A DNA stretch of 6,245 nucleotides from an uncultured Mediterranea sp. Lineage in GTDB: Bacteria; Bacteroidota; Bacteroidia; Bacteroidales; Bacteroidaceae. Positions 1-6,245 of the stretch are shown here, in pieces. Location: assembly GCA_946007445.1 (NCBI GenBank), contig CAMGAL010000135.1, forward strand, positions 1-6,245, written 5' to 3'. The translations under genes and the position numbers were made by a program. Under the pieces are notes generated by a model. The model did not search any database. It saw only the letters and a list, made by a program, of their open reading frames with translations, and had not been told where the DNA came from. Position 1 is the stretch's first letter. Every line of letters begins with the position of its first letter.

Positions 1-30
1 ACTCCTCCTAACTCCTTTTAACTCCTATAG
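1..30. repeat. Three tandem 10-bp repeats, ACTCCTnnTA type
   Basis: Three back-to-back decamers begin at 1, 11 and 21 and share ACTCCT. The first two end in TA (ACTCCTCCTA, ACTCCTTTTA) and the third diverges (ACTCCTATAG). The array touches the window edge, so there may be more copies to the left. The 8-mer CTAACTCC (8-15) recurs just after the glucuronidase stop codon at 1977-1984, which suggests a sequence this genome uses between genes. Its function is unknown. It could be the tail of a terminator or spacer for a gene outside the window. Confidence 0.6.
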
Positions 31-94
31 TTGAGGCAAAGCCGAAACTTGAATAAGTTTTTGCAAACCTATCTGTATATTTGGCAGACTTTGT

Positions 95-126
95 TTTGAA
101 TCTTTGCCATTTTCTGCGTACATTTG
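95..126 (+). promoter_or_regulatory. Bacteroidetes-type promoter for the glucuronidase gene
   Basis: TTTG at 95-98 is followed by a 20-bp spacer and TACATTTG at 119-126. This is an exact fit to the known Bacteroidetes primary sigma factor consensus, a -33 TTTG and a -7 TAnnTTTG about 19-21 bp apart. Transcription would start near 132-134, giving a leader of roughly 26-28 nt before the ATG at 160. A second -7-like box, TATATTTG at 76-83, lacks a properly spaced -33 element. No operator or inverted repeat is obvious around the promoter. The leader is A/T-rich with no Shine-Dalgarno motif, as is usual in this phylum. Confidence 0.75.
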
Positions 127-159
127 CAATCACGGTAAGATTTTAATTATTTAGTGAAT

Positions 160-1974
160 ATGAAAAACATACTGATGACGCTATGCCTGGCTGCAGGCAG
201 CTGCCTGACCTTGCAGGCACAGGAAATACCTCTGGTGAACAACATCTATGGCCGCCCCCACACCACGACGCTGAACGGACAGTGGAACTACATCGTGGAT
301 GTGCAGGAACGCGGGTTCTATGACTACCGCATGAGGGAAGACCGCAACGGATTCTTCCGCGATGCCCACCAACGCTCGAAAATAGACCTGGTGGAGTATA
401 ACTTCGACACCAGTCCGCAGATGGCCGTCCCCGGCGACTGGAACACGCAGGACAGCCGGCTCTTCTTCTACGAAGGGACGGTGTGGCTGCGCCGCACCTT
501 CGACTACCAGCCCAAGCCGGGACGACGCACGGTGCTCTACTTCGGAGCGGTGAACTACGAAGCCATCGTCTACGTCAACGGACAGAAGATGGGGCGGCAC
601 GTGGGCGGATTCACCCCCTTCAACTACGACATCACCTCGGCCTTGAAGCCGGGACAGAACAACGTCATCGTGAAGGTGGACAACAAGCGCGACCGCAGCC
701 AGATACCGACCAACATCTACGACTGGTGGAACTATGGCGGCATCACTCGCGATGTGCTGCTGACGGAGGTGGGCGAGACCTACATCGAGGACTACAGCCT
801 GCAGCTCGACAAGCAGGACTGGAAGCACCTGACCGGATGGGTGAAGCTGAACAGCCGGAAGGCCGGTGAACGGGTGACCGTCAGCATCCCCGAACTGAAG
901 GTGAACCAGCAGGTGATGACCGATGACGAGGGTCGCGCCGAGCTCTCCATCAAGGCGAAGCCCGAGCTGTGGAGCCCCGAGAGTCCGAAGCTCTACGACG
1001 TGACCCTGACGCTGGGTGAGGAGTCCATGCAGGACCGGATAGGATTCCGCTGCATCGAGACGAAGGGGAAGCAGATTGTGCTGAACGGGAAGCCCATCTT
1101 CCTGCGCGGTGTGGCCATCCACGAGGAGGCCCCCTTCACACAAGGACGCACACGCAACCTGGAGCAGAGCCGCACCCTGCTGGGATGGGCCAAGGAGCTG
1201 AACTGCAACTATGTGCGCCTGGCCCACTATCCGCACAGCGAACTGGAGGTGCGCGAGGCCGAGAAGATGGGTATCATGGTGTGGGACGAAATTCCGGTCT
1301 ACTGGACCATCGACTGGACCAACGAGGAGACCTACGCCAACGCCCAACGCCAGCTGCACGACATGATCTACAGGGACAAGAACCGCGCTGCCGTCGTCAT
1401 CTGGGGCATTGCCAACGAGACACCGCACAGCGAGCCGCGCGACAAGTTCCTGAGCAGCCTGGCCCGCTATGCCCGCGAGATGGACAGCAGCCGCCTGATC
1501 TCCATGGCCATGGAGGTGACCTCGGCCAAGAACTTCCACAACAAGCTGAGCGACAACATGCACGAGTATGTGGATGTGGTGAGCTTCAACCAGTATGTGG
1601 GATGGTATCGCGACGTGAACGTAGCCGCCAAGATGACCTGGGAGGTGCCCTACGACAAGCCGGTCATCATCAGTGAGTTCGGCGGCGGTGCCCTGGCCGG
1701 CTGGCACGCCGACAAGGACACCCGCTTCTGCGAAGAGTTTCAGGAGAACCTCTACATCGAAAATCTGAAGATGCTCGACAAGATTGATGGTCTCTCCGGC
1801 CTCTCTCCCTGGATTCTGATGGACTTCCGCTCGCCGGCCCGCTACTTGCCCCATGTGCAGGACTTCTTCAACCGCAAGGGACTCATCTCTCCCGAGGGAC
1901 AGAAGAAGCTCGCCTTCTACGTGATGCAGCAGTATTATCGCGAGAAGATGGAGCAGGCCAAGCAGAGCCGTTGA
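160..1974 (+). CDS. Exported family 2 glycoside hydrolase, probable beta-glucuronidase
   Basis: The 604-residue protein probably removes terminal glucuronic acid from glucuronides or glycan chains in the periplasm. A signal peptide (residues 1-20, likely cleaved at LQA|Q) is followed by the GH2 sugar-binding domain (about 24-200, with VPGDWN, GGFTPF and WWNYGGITRDV), an immunoglobulin-like domain (about 202-293) and a catalytic TIM barrel (about 295-597). Glu420 in WGIANE fits the acid/base and Glu506 in ISEFGGG the nucleophile. NQYVGWY matches the E. coli GUS segment NRYYGWY. Asn571-Arg-Lys573 forms the NxK motif that binds the substrate carboxylate, which favours glucuronidase (or galacturonidase) over beta-galactosidase. 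Length is close to E. coli UidA (603), but the long active-site loop 1 is missing. There is no extra C-terminal domain. I prefer ATG 160 to the in-frame GTG at 154 because it begins a normal signal peptide. The gene stands alone and converges on dpp5. Confidence 0.9.
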   Translation: MKNILMTLCLAAGSCLTLQAQEIPLVNNIYGRPHTTTLNGQWNYIVDVQERGFYDYRMREDRNGFFRDAHQRSKIDLVEYNFDTSPQMAVPGDWNTQDSRLFFYEGTVWLRRTFDYQPKPGRRTVLYFGAVNYEAIVYVNGQKMGRHVGGFTPFNYDITSALKPGQNNVIVKVDNKRDRSQIPTNIYDWWNYGGITRDVLLTEVGETYIEDYSLQLDKQDWKHLTGWVKLNSRKAGERVTVSIPELKVNQQVMTDDEGRAELSIKAKPELWSPESPKLYDVTLTLGEESMQDRIGFRCIETKGKQIVLNGKPIFLRGVAIHEEAPFTQGRTRNLEQSRTLLGWAKELNCNYVRLAHYPHSELEVREAEKMGIMVWDEIPVYWTIDWTNEETYANAQRQLHDMIYRDKNRAAVVIWGIANETPHSEPRDKFLSSLARYAREMDSSRLISMAMEVTSAKNFHNKLSDNMHEYVDVVSFNQYVGWYRDVNVAAKMTWEVPYDKPVIISEFGGGALAGWHADKDTRFCEEFQENLYIENLKMLDKIDGLSGLSPWILMDFRSPARYLPHVQDFFNRKGLISPEGQKKLAFYVMQQYYREKMEQAKQSR

Positions 1975-1978
1975 TTCT

Positions 1979-2000
1979 AACTCCCCGGAGGAGGAGAGTT
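1979..2000 (+). terminator. Imperfect hairpin after the glucuronidase gene
   Basis: Five bases past the TGA stop, 1979-1986 can pair with 1993-2000: seven pairs, one C/A mismatch and a 6-nt purine loop (1987-1992). It could slow or end transcription of the upstream gene. No T-run follows directly; the nearest is TTTT at 2011-2014, so a classic intrinsic terminator is not shown. The left arm contains the CTAACTCC word also present at the left edge of the window. Confidence 0.35.
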
Positions 2001-2062
2001 GGCCACCGACTTTTCGGACTGACCCGGTACAGCCTACTCCGCTATACTGCACTATCAATGAC

Positions 2063-2148
2063 AAAACCCGTAGGGGCGAACCTGCGTGTTCGCCCGGATA
2101 CACATGCTTTGGTATTCCGGGTAGACACATAGGTCTGCCGCTACGGGT
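2063..2148 (-). terminator. Possible terminator of dpp5 formed by the inverted repeat
   Basis: Read on the minus strand, the large hairpin lies 43 bases after the dpp5 stop and is followed at once by TTTTG (complement of 2062-2066). A stem plus a short U-run is the form of an intrinsic terminator. The U-run is only four long and the stem is imperfect, so this is an inference. On the plus strand no T-run follows, so it would favour ending dpp5 transcription rather than the glucuronidase transcript. Confidence 0.35.
2066..2148. repeat. 83-bp inverted-repeat element, REP/BIME-like
   Basis: Two 30-bp arms (2066-2095 and 2119-2148) are reverse complements at 22 of 30 positions, including ACCCGTAG at the outer end and CCC at the inner end. 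Pairing can continue inward through GGATA (2096-2100) and TATTCC (2113-2118), leaving a 12-nt loop. Each arm also folds alone. In the left arm GGGCGAA (2074-2080) pairs perfectly with TTCGCCC (2089-2095) across 8 nt. In the right arm GGGTAGA (2119-2125) pairs imperfectly with TCTGCCG (2134-2140). Two inverted hairpin units in a noncoding gap resemble a BIME made of REP units or a small MITE. I recall similar GTAGGGGCGAAC words between genes of other bacteria, but copy number here cannot be seen. No clear target-site duplication flanks it. Confidence 0.7.
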
Positions 2149-2190
2149 AACGTCAACGTCGAATAGGTTTCGCGAGCAGCGTGAATAGAT

Positions 2191-4293
2191 TTACTTCAGC
2201 CAGCGATCCAGCCAGTCGAAGAAGACGCGTTGCCAGAGGACGCCGTTCTGCGGACGGAGTACCCAGTGGTTTTCGTCGGGATAGATGAGCAGACGGGCCG
2301 GTACGCCGCGCAGGATGGCTGCGTCGAATGCTGCCATGGCCTGGTTGGCCAGGATGCGGTAGTCGCGTTCGCCGTGGATGCAGAGGATGGGAGCGTCCCA
2401 CTTGTCCACAAACTTGTGGGGGGAGTTGGCGAAGGTGCGCTGAGCCACTGCATTGTCCTTCTCCCAATAGGCACCGCCCATGTCCCAGTTGGCAAACCAC
2501 TTCTCTTCCGTCTCCAGATACTGCATCTCCATGTTGAAGATGCCGTCGTGAGCGATGAAGGCCTTGAAGCGCTTGTTGTGGTGGCCGGCCAGCCAATAGA
2601 CGGAGAAGCCGCCGAAGCTGGCGCCTACGCATCCCAGCCGGTCTTTATCGACAAAGGGTTCCTTGGCCACTTCGTCGATAGCGGTGAAGTAGTCGCGCAT
2701 GCACTGGCCGCCGTAGTCGCCGCTGATGGATTCGTTCCACTCCACGCCAAAGCCCGGCAGGCCGCGACGGTTGGGAGCCACCACGATGTAGCCGTGTGCT
2801 GCCATGATCTGGAAGTTCCAGCGGTAGCTCCAGAACTGACTGACGGGACTCTGCGGTCCGCCTTCGCAGAAGAGCAGGGTGGGGTACTTCTTCTTGGGGT
2901 CGAACTGCGGGGGATAGATGGCCCACGTGAGCATCTGCTTGCCGTCGGTGGTGGTCATCCAGCGCTCTTCCACGCGACCCATCTCGAGCTGGTCGTAGAG
3001 GTGCTTGTTTTCGAAGGTGAGCTGCTGCGTCTCCTTGCCCACACGGTAGATTTCGTCGGCCATGCTCATGGAGTGACGCTTGGCGATGAGGTCGTCGCCA
3101 CAGAGTGCCAGCGAAGCGTAGTCGTGGATGCCGGAGGTCATCAGCTCGATGCGGCAGGCGGTGGGGTCGCTCTCTTCTGTCTGGTCGAGGTGGGCCCGGT
3201 AGATTTGCGTCGTGCCGTGCCATACGGCCAGGAAGTAGATGCTCTGCGAGTCGCGGTTCCAGAGGAAGCTATCCACGTTGGACTGGAAGGCCTTGCTGAC
3301 GAATCGCTTCTCGCCGCTCTGCAGGTCGAGGATGAAGAGACGGTTGAGGTCGGCCTCGTAGCCGTCGCGCTCCATGCTCTGCCAGGCGATGTAGCGTCCG
3401 TCGGGGGAGTATTGCGGATTGGTGTCGTAGCCCAGGTTGCCCTCGGTGATGTTGCTGCTCTGACCGGTGGTGAGGTCGTAGAGGTAGATGTCGGAGTTGG
3501 AGGAGAGGGCGTAGGCCATGCCTGTCTTCTTGCGGCAGGTGTAGGCCACCTTGTCGGAGGTCGGACTCCATGCCAGCTGCTCGATGCCGCCGAAGGGTTT
3601 CATGGGACTCTCGTAGGGTTCGCCCTGCAGGATGTCGCGCACGTTGCTGATGCCCTCTCCGTCGAAGTCGGCCACGAAGGGGTGGGGAGCGGTGGTGGTC
3701 CACTCGTCCCAGTGCTTGTACATCAGGTCGTCCACGATGATGCCCGTGGTCTTGGGCAGGTCGGGGTACTTGTCTGCCGTGCTCTGCACGGTCTTGACCT
3801 GTGCGATGAAGAGCAGCTTCTTCCCGTCGGGTGAGAAGGAGAAGCCTTCGATGTCGCCCTCGTAGTGGGTGAGCTGCTTGCGGTTGCTGCCGTCGGCATC
3901 CATCTGCCACACCTGACTGCTGCCGCCTTCGTTGCTGAGGTAGGCCAACCGTCCGTTGCCCATCCAGCAGGGTTCGCCCTCGCGGTAGGAGGAGCGGGTC
4001 AGCTGCCGGCCGTCGCTGCCGTCGGTGTTCATGACGAACAGTTCGGTGTTGCTCTTGTTCTGCTCCACGCTGTAGTAGCTCACGGTGTAAGCCATCTGCC
4101 GGTCGTCGGGTGATACGGCCACGCTGCCGATGCGTCCGAAGGCCCAGAGAGCTTCAGGTGTCATGCGTTGGTCGGTGATGCGGATGTCGGACTTGCCGAT
4201 GATGTCGCCGCTTGTCTCTTCTTTGGGTTGCCCTCCGCCACAGGAGGCCAAGGCCAGTGTTGTTGCCATAAGCAATAGGTTTCTCTGTTTCAT
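2191..4293 (-). CDS. dpp5: Dipeptidyl peptidase 5-like S9 family peptidase, lipoprotein
   Basis: The 700-residue serine peptidase probably releases dipeptides from the N-terminus of oligopeptides in the cell envelope; P. gingivalis DPP5 favours hydrophobic P1 residues. Residues 1-17 are a signal with lipobox LASC, so Cys18 should be lipidated. About 50-430 form a beta-propeller with PD40-type repeats (SVAVSPDD, FSFSPDGKK, LAWSPTSD, QYSPDGRYIAW). The alpha/beta-hydrolase domain covers about 445-700: GGP at 478-480, nucleophile Ser559 in GASFGG, Asp644 in HGERD, His676 in DENHW. MYKHWDEW, NSDIYLYDL and NHWVL agree with my memory of P. gingivalis DPP5 (PG0756), which has similar length. An in-frame ATG at 4389 would add 32 uncharged-poor residues ahead of the signal and start inside the MATE gene, so I chose 4293, which sits behind AAAGAG and a promoter. 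It follows the MATE gene by 74 bp. 'S9 acylaminoacyl-peptidase' is the alternative label. Confidence 0.92.
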   Translation of the reverse strand: MKQRNLLLMATTLALASCGGGQPKEETSGDIIGKSDIRITDQRMTPEALWAFGRIGSVAVSPDDRQMAYTVSYYSVEQNKSNTELFVMNTDGSDGRQLTRSSYREGEPCWMGNGRLAYLSNEGGSSQVWQMDADGSNRKQLTHYEGDIEGFSFSPDGKKLLFIAQVKTVQSTADKYPDLPKTTGIIVDDLMYKHWDEWTTTAPHPFVADFDGEGISNVRDILQGEPYESPMKPFGGIEQLAWSPTSDKVAYTCRKKTGMAYALSSNSDIYLYDLTTGQSSNITEGNLGYDTNPQYSPDGRYIAWQSMERDGYEADLNRLFILDLQSGEKRFVSKAFQSNVDSFLWNRDSQSIYFLAVWHGTTQIYRAHLDQTEESDPTACRIELMTSGIHDYASLALCGDDLIAKRHSMSMADEIYRVGKETQQLTFENKHLYDQLEMGRVEERWMTTTDGKQMLTWAIYPPQFDPKKKYPTLLFCEGGPQSPVSQFWSYRWNFQIMAAHGYIVVAPNRRGLPGFGVEWNESISGDYGGQCMRDYFTAIDEVAKEPFVDKDRLGCVGASFGGFSVYWLAGHHNKRFKAFIAHDGIFNMEMQYLETEEKWFANWDMGGAYWEKDNAVAQRTFANSPHKFVDKWDAPILCIHGERDYRILANQAMAAFDAAILRGVPARLLIYPDENHWVLRPQNGVLWQRVFFDWLDRWLK

Positions 4294-4309
4294 ATCATCT
4301 CTTTTTTTG

Positions 4310-4341
4310 CAAAGATAGAGCTTCTGAACCTTACTTCCAAG
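4310..4341 (-). promoter_or_regulatory. Bacteroidetes-type promoter for dpp5
   Basis: On the minus strand CTTG (complement of 4338-4341, three of four bases of the -33 TTTG) is followed by a 20-bp spacer and TATCTTTG (complement of 4310-4317), an exact TAnnTTTG -7 box. Predicted initiation is around 4303-4304, which leaves a leader of only about 10 nt containing the A-rich AAAAAAAGAG stretch before ATG 4293. As in the glucuronidase promoter, the -7 box continues as TTTGCAA. The promoter lies wholly in the gap between the MATE stop and the dpp5 start, so dpp5 need not depend on read-through. Confidence 0.65.
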
Positions 4342-4346
4342 GGTTT

Positions 4347-4366
4347 GGCGAGAAAAGCTGTTCGCC
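4347..4366 (-). terminator. Short hairpin directly after the MATE gene
   Basis: GGCGA (4347-4351) and TCGCC (4362-4366) are perfect 5-bp complements around a 10-nt loop, placed one base past the MATE stop codon and just ahead of the dpp5 -33 box. No T-run follows on the minus strand (the next bases are AAACCC), so it is at best a weak attenuator or a 3' end protecting stem, and it may be chance. Confidence 0.25.
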
Positions 4367-4367
4367 C

Positions 4368-5693
4368 TCAGATGCTCTTCCCCTGCCAACGCCCACTGCG
4401 GATGTAGAGGTAGCAGAGGGTGAGGATGCAGATGGAGTAGAAGTGCTCGGAGGTCCAGGCGACGGCCACGCTGTAGCGACGGATGGCCACGATGTAGGTG
4501 ATGTAGGCCACGTAGAACACCAGGGTGCTCAGCTCTAAGAACAGTGCGGTGCGGGTGTTGCCCGTGCCCGATACGGAGTGGAAATAGACGTTGGCCGGTA
4601 CCAGCAGCAGGTAGGCCGTGCAGAGCACATAGAGCGAGGGTACGGCCTCGATGCGCAGCTCCGCCATGTCGGTATAGATGGAGAGCACCTGGTCGGGGAA
4701 GAGGGAGATGAGCAGCGCCAGAGGGAGGACAAAAGCGTAGCCCAGCAGGATGTGCCGGTGGATCATGGGACGGACAGCTTCGGGGTGACCGCTGCCGATG
4801 AGGTTGCTCACCAGCGAGCCGCAGGTGGAGGCAAAGGCCATCATGACCATGAAGAGCAGGCCGGAGACGTTGCGGATGATGTTGGTGATGGCCAGCGGAC
4901 GCTCACCCAAATGTTCGATGTATAGGAAGAGCAGAAACCAGGTGGAGAGTGAGACGAAGTTCTGGATCATGGTCCACAGCGAGACGTTGAGCATCCGACG
5001 GAGCACGGTGGAGGAGAAGCCGGGGATGCGTCGCAGCCCGTACTTGTCGAGGTCGATGTGCCGACGGGTGTGGACGATGAAGAAGAGCAGCGATACCCCC
5101 TCGGCCAGCGACGAGCCGATGGCCGCACCGGTGATGCCCAGTGCCGGGAGTCCGCATCGACCGAAGATGAGCAGGTAGTTGAAACCGACGTTGCAGAGCA
5201 CCATCACGATGGAGTTGAGCGTCAGGGTGCGCGTCTGGGTAGTGCCCACGAAGAAGGCGCGGAACATCAGTCCGCCAAACGCGAAGAAGAAGCCGAAGAT
5301 GCGAGCATTCAGGTAGCTGAGAGCCGCTTCATAGACCCGTGTGGAGGAGACCATCTGACGCAACAGCAGAGGCATCAGCAGGTAGCACACCAGAAACAGG
5401 ATGCCCGCCAAAGCCATCTGGAAGTAGAGACCCTGGTAGAAGAGGTTGCCTATCTCGCGGTATTGCTGCTCGCCGTTGCGCCGCGCCATGAGGATTTGTG
5501 CCCCGATGCTGAAGCCGAAAGCCATCATGAAGAGCACGACGTAGAACACACCGGCAATGGCCGATGCTCCCAGCTCCACCTCCCCGACACGGCCCAGGAA
5601 GGCCGTGTCGGTCATGCCTATCAGTTGCTCCATCAGGAGACTGACCAGAATGGGAAAGGCTATGCGGATGATGTCGCGATTGGAGTAGGTCAA
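4368..5693 (-). CDS. MATE family multidrug/toxin exporter, TTG start
   Basis: The 441-residue inner-membrane protein probably exports cationic drugs or metabolites in exchange for Na+ or H+; its substrate cannot be read from sequence. It is hydrophobic throughout, with about 12 membrane helices in two halves, and its length is usual for MATE proteins. Family signs are [17 protein letters not shown] at 21-37 (helix 1 with acidic Asp29), [12 protein letters not shown] at 60-71, NYLLIFG then [13 protein letters not shown] at 172-193, [10 protein letters not shown] in the second half, and [14 protein letters not shown] at 374-387. Bacteroides has a characterised MATE pump, BexA, but I cannot say this is its orthologue. 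The start is TTG at 5693: no ATG or GTG lies ahead of helix 1, and the next Met (21) would delete most of that helix. TTG overlaps the yidC TGA stop as TTGA, so translation is probably coupled, and AAGG a few bases upstream is a possible weak ribosome site. Confidence 0.9.
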   Translation of the reverse strand: MTYSNRDIIRIAFPILVSLLMEQLIGMTDTAFLGRVGEVELGASAIAGVFYVVLFMMAFGFSIGAQILMARRNGEQQYREIGNLFYQGLYFQMALAGILFLVCYLLMPLLLRQMVSSTRVYEAALSYLNARIFGFFFAFGGLMFRAFFVGTTQTRTLTLNSIVMVLCNVGFNYLLIFGRCGLPALGITGAAIGSSLAEGVSLLFFIVHTRRHIDLDKYGLRRIPGFSSTVLRRMLNVSLWTMIQNFVSLSTWFLLFLYIEHLGERPLAITNIIRNVSGLLFMVMMAFASTCGSLVSNLIGSGHPEAVRPMIHRHILLGYAFVLPLALLISLFPDQVLSIYTDMAELRIEAVPSLYVLCTAYLLLVPANVYFHSVSGTGNTRTALFLELSTLVFYVAYITYIVAIRRYSVAVAWTSEHFYSICILTLCYLYIRSGRWQGKSI

Positions 5694-6245
5694 CGCTTGC
5701 CTTGTTGCTGCCGCTGACGCATCAACTCTTCCTGCTGCTTCTGCATTGCAGCGAGGCGTGCGGCAAAACCGGTTTTCTTCATCTGCTTGGGGTCTTTCTT
5801 ATGAGCCTCCAGCTGGGCCAGCAGCTTGGCCTCGTTGGTGGTCTTGCGGAAGACAATCATGGTGGCCACGCTGATGAGCGTAGAGATGAAGTAGTAGTAG
5901 TTGAGGCCCGACGGATAGTCGTTGAGAATGAAGAGGAACATGACGGGCATGAGGTAGCTCATCCACTTCATGGCTGCCATCTGCGGGTTGGCACCATTGT
6001 CCTGCTGCTGCATCATGAACTTGGTGTTGAGCAGGGTGGTGACGGTCATCAGCAAGCAGAAGAGACTGATGTGGTCGCCCAGGAAGGGGATGTGGAAGGG
6101 GAAGGTGACCAGTGCGTCGTAGGTCGAGAGGTCGTCCGCCCAGAGGAAGCTCTGCTGACGCAGCTCGATGGCGCTGGGCACGAACATGAACAGAGCCATC
6201 AGGATGGGGAACTGGTTGAGCTTAGGCAGACAGCCGCCCATAGGA
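5690..6245 (-). CDS. yidC: Membrane protein insertase YidC, C-terminal part (5' end outside window)
   Basis: YidC inserts and helps fold inner-membrane proteins, alone or with the Sec translocon. Only the last 184 or so complete codons are present; the reading frame runs through the right edge, where Pro precedes the visible [19 protein letters not shown] and the following [15 protein letters not shown] are the conserved YidC/Oxa1 helix and loop. They are followed by the motif-rich segment from HISLFCLL to NTKFMMQQQ, the [14 protein letters not shown] helix and the last helix [19 protein letters not shown]. The tail after about visible residue 133 is rich in Lys, Arg and Gln (ending QRQQQGKR), as expected for the cytosolic ribosome-contacting tail. 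The large periplasmic domain and promoter lie outside the window. The TGA stop overlaps the MATE start. The Met at 6241 is internal, not a start. Confidence 0.96.
   Translation of the reverse strand, partial: PMGGCLPKLNQFPILMALFMFVPSAIELRQQSFLWADDLSTYDALVTFPFHIPFLGDHISLFCLLMTVTTLLNTKFMMQQQDNGANPQMAAMKWMSYLMPVMFLFILNDYPSGLNYYYFISTLISVATMIVFRKTTNEAKLLAQLEAHKKDPKQMKKTGFAARLAAMQKQQEELMRQRQQQGKR

Noticed and set aside
76..83. Second -7-like box TATATTTG upstream of the glucuronidase
   Set aside because: The nearest TTTG (60-63) is only 12 bp away, too close for the known 19-21 bp spacing.
154..159. GTG start two codons before the glucuronidase ATG
   Set aside because: It only adds two residues; ATG 160 begins a standard signal peptide and is the commoner codon, though the GTG cannot be strictly excluded.
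202..219. Possible lipobox (AGSC, Cys15) in the glucuronidase signal peptide
   Set aside because: The -3 residue is Ala rather than the preferred Leu, and a good signal peptidase I site (LQA|Q) follows, so simple secretion is more likely.
181..2130. Long minus-strand open frame of 649 codons opposite the glucuronidase gene
   Set aside because: It is antisense to a well-supported GH2 gene, its translation is a low-complexity mix of Val, His, Leu, Gly and Ala with no recognisable domain, and it runs into the noncoding repeat. G+C-rich codons on the sense strand keep stops out of the antisense frame.
2149..2160. Tandem AACGTC AACGTC beside the inverted repeat
   Set aside because: Two copies of a 6-mer are too short to separate from chance, and no matching copy on the other side of the element supports a target-site duplication.
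2230..3834. Long plus-strand open frame of 534 codons opposite dpp5
   Set aside because: Same cause: it mirrors the peptidase gene, is rich in Val/Ala/Gly/Asp/Glu without a motif, and has no promoter or ribosome site of its own.
4294..4389. Upstream in-frame start for dpp5 at 4389
   Set aside because: It would begin inside the MATE gene and put 32 residues ahead of a clear lipoprotein signal, and the mapped promoter boxes lie downstream of it.

Overview
The window reads as a stretch of Bacteroidales chromosome (Bacteroides/Prevotella relatives), probably a gut commensal with G+C-rich coding DNA. Three things point there. The promoters match the Bacteroidetes sigma-ABfr form (TTTG, about 20 bp, TAnnTTTG). 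The start codons lack strong Shine-Dalgarno sites. The proteins resemble Bacteroidales families, notably a peptidase that closely matches what I recall of Porphyromonas gingivalis DPP5. The genus cannot be fixed from this window alone.

Layout: positions 1-30 hold three tandem 10-bp repeats, followed by a good Bacteroidetes promoter at 95-126. A plus-strand gene at 160-1974 encodes an exported family 2 glycoside hydrolase with beta-glucuronidase signatures. The convergent intergenic region 1975-2190 contains an imperfect hairpin just after that gene and an 83-bp inverted-repeat element (2066-2148) that looks like a pair of REP-type hairpins and may end transcription of the facing gene. The rest is on the minus strand. 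In transcription order it holds the 3' part of yidC (cut by the right edge), a MATE-family exporter whose TTG start overlaps the yidC stop by four bases, and a lipoprotein form of dipeptidyl peptidase 5 with its own promoter in the 74-bp gap behind the exporter.

How the genes fit together: yidC and the MATE gene look translationally coupled, so the exporter probably rides on the yidC transcript. The dpp5 gene can be transcribed separately and would act in the cell envelope on oligopeptides. The glucuronidase is transcribed alone toward dpp5 and has no SusC/SusD, transporter or regulator beside it inside the window, so it is not visibly part of a polysaccharide utilisation locus. I see no mobile element, CRISPR array, RNA gene or defence system, and nothing here is a convincing undescribed system. 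The most noteworthy items are the repeat element, the TTGA gene overlap and the lipoprotein form of DPP5.
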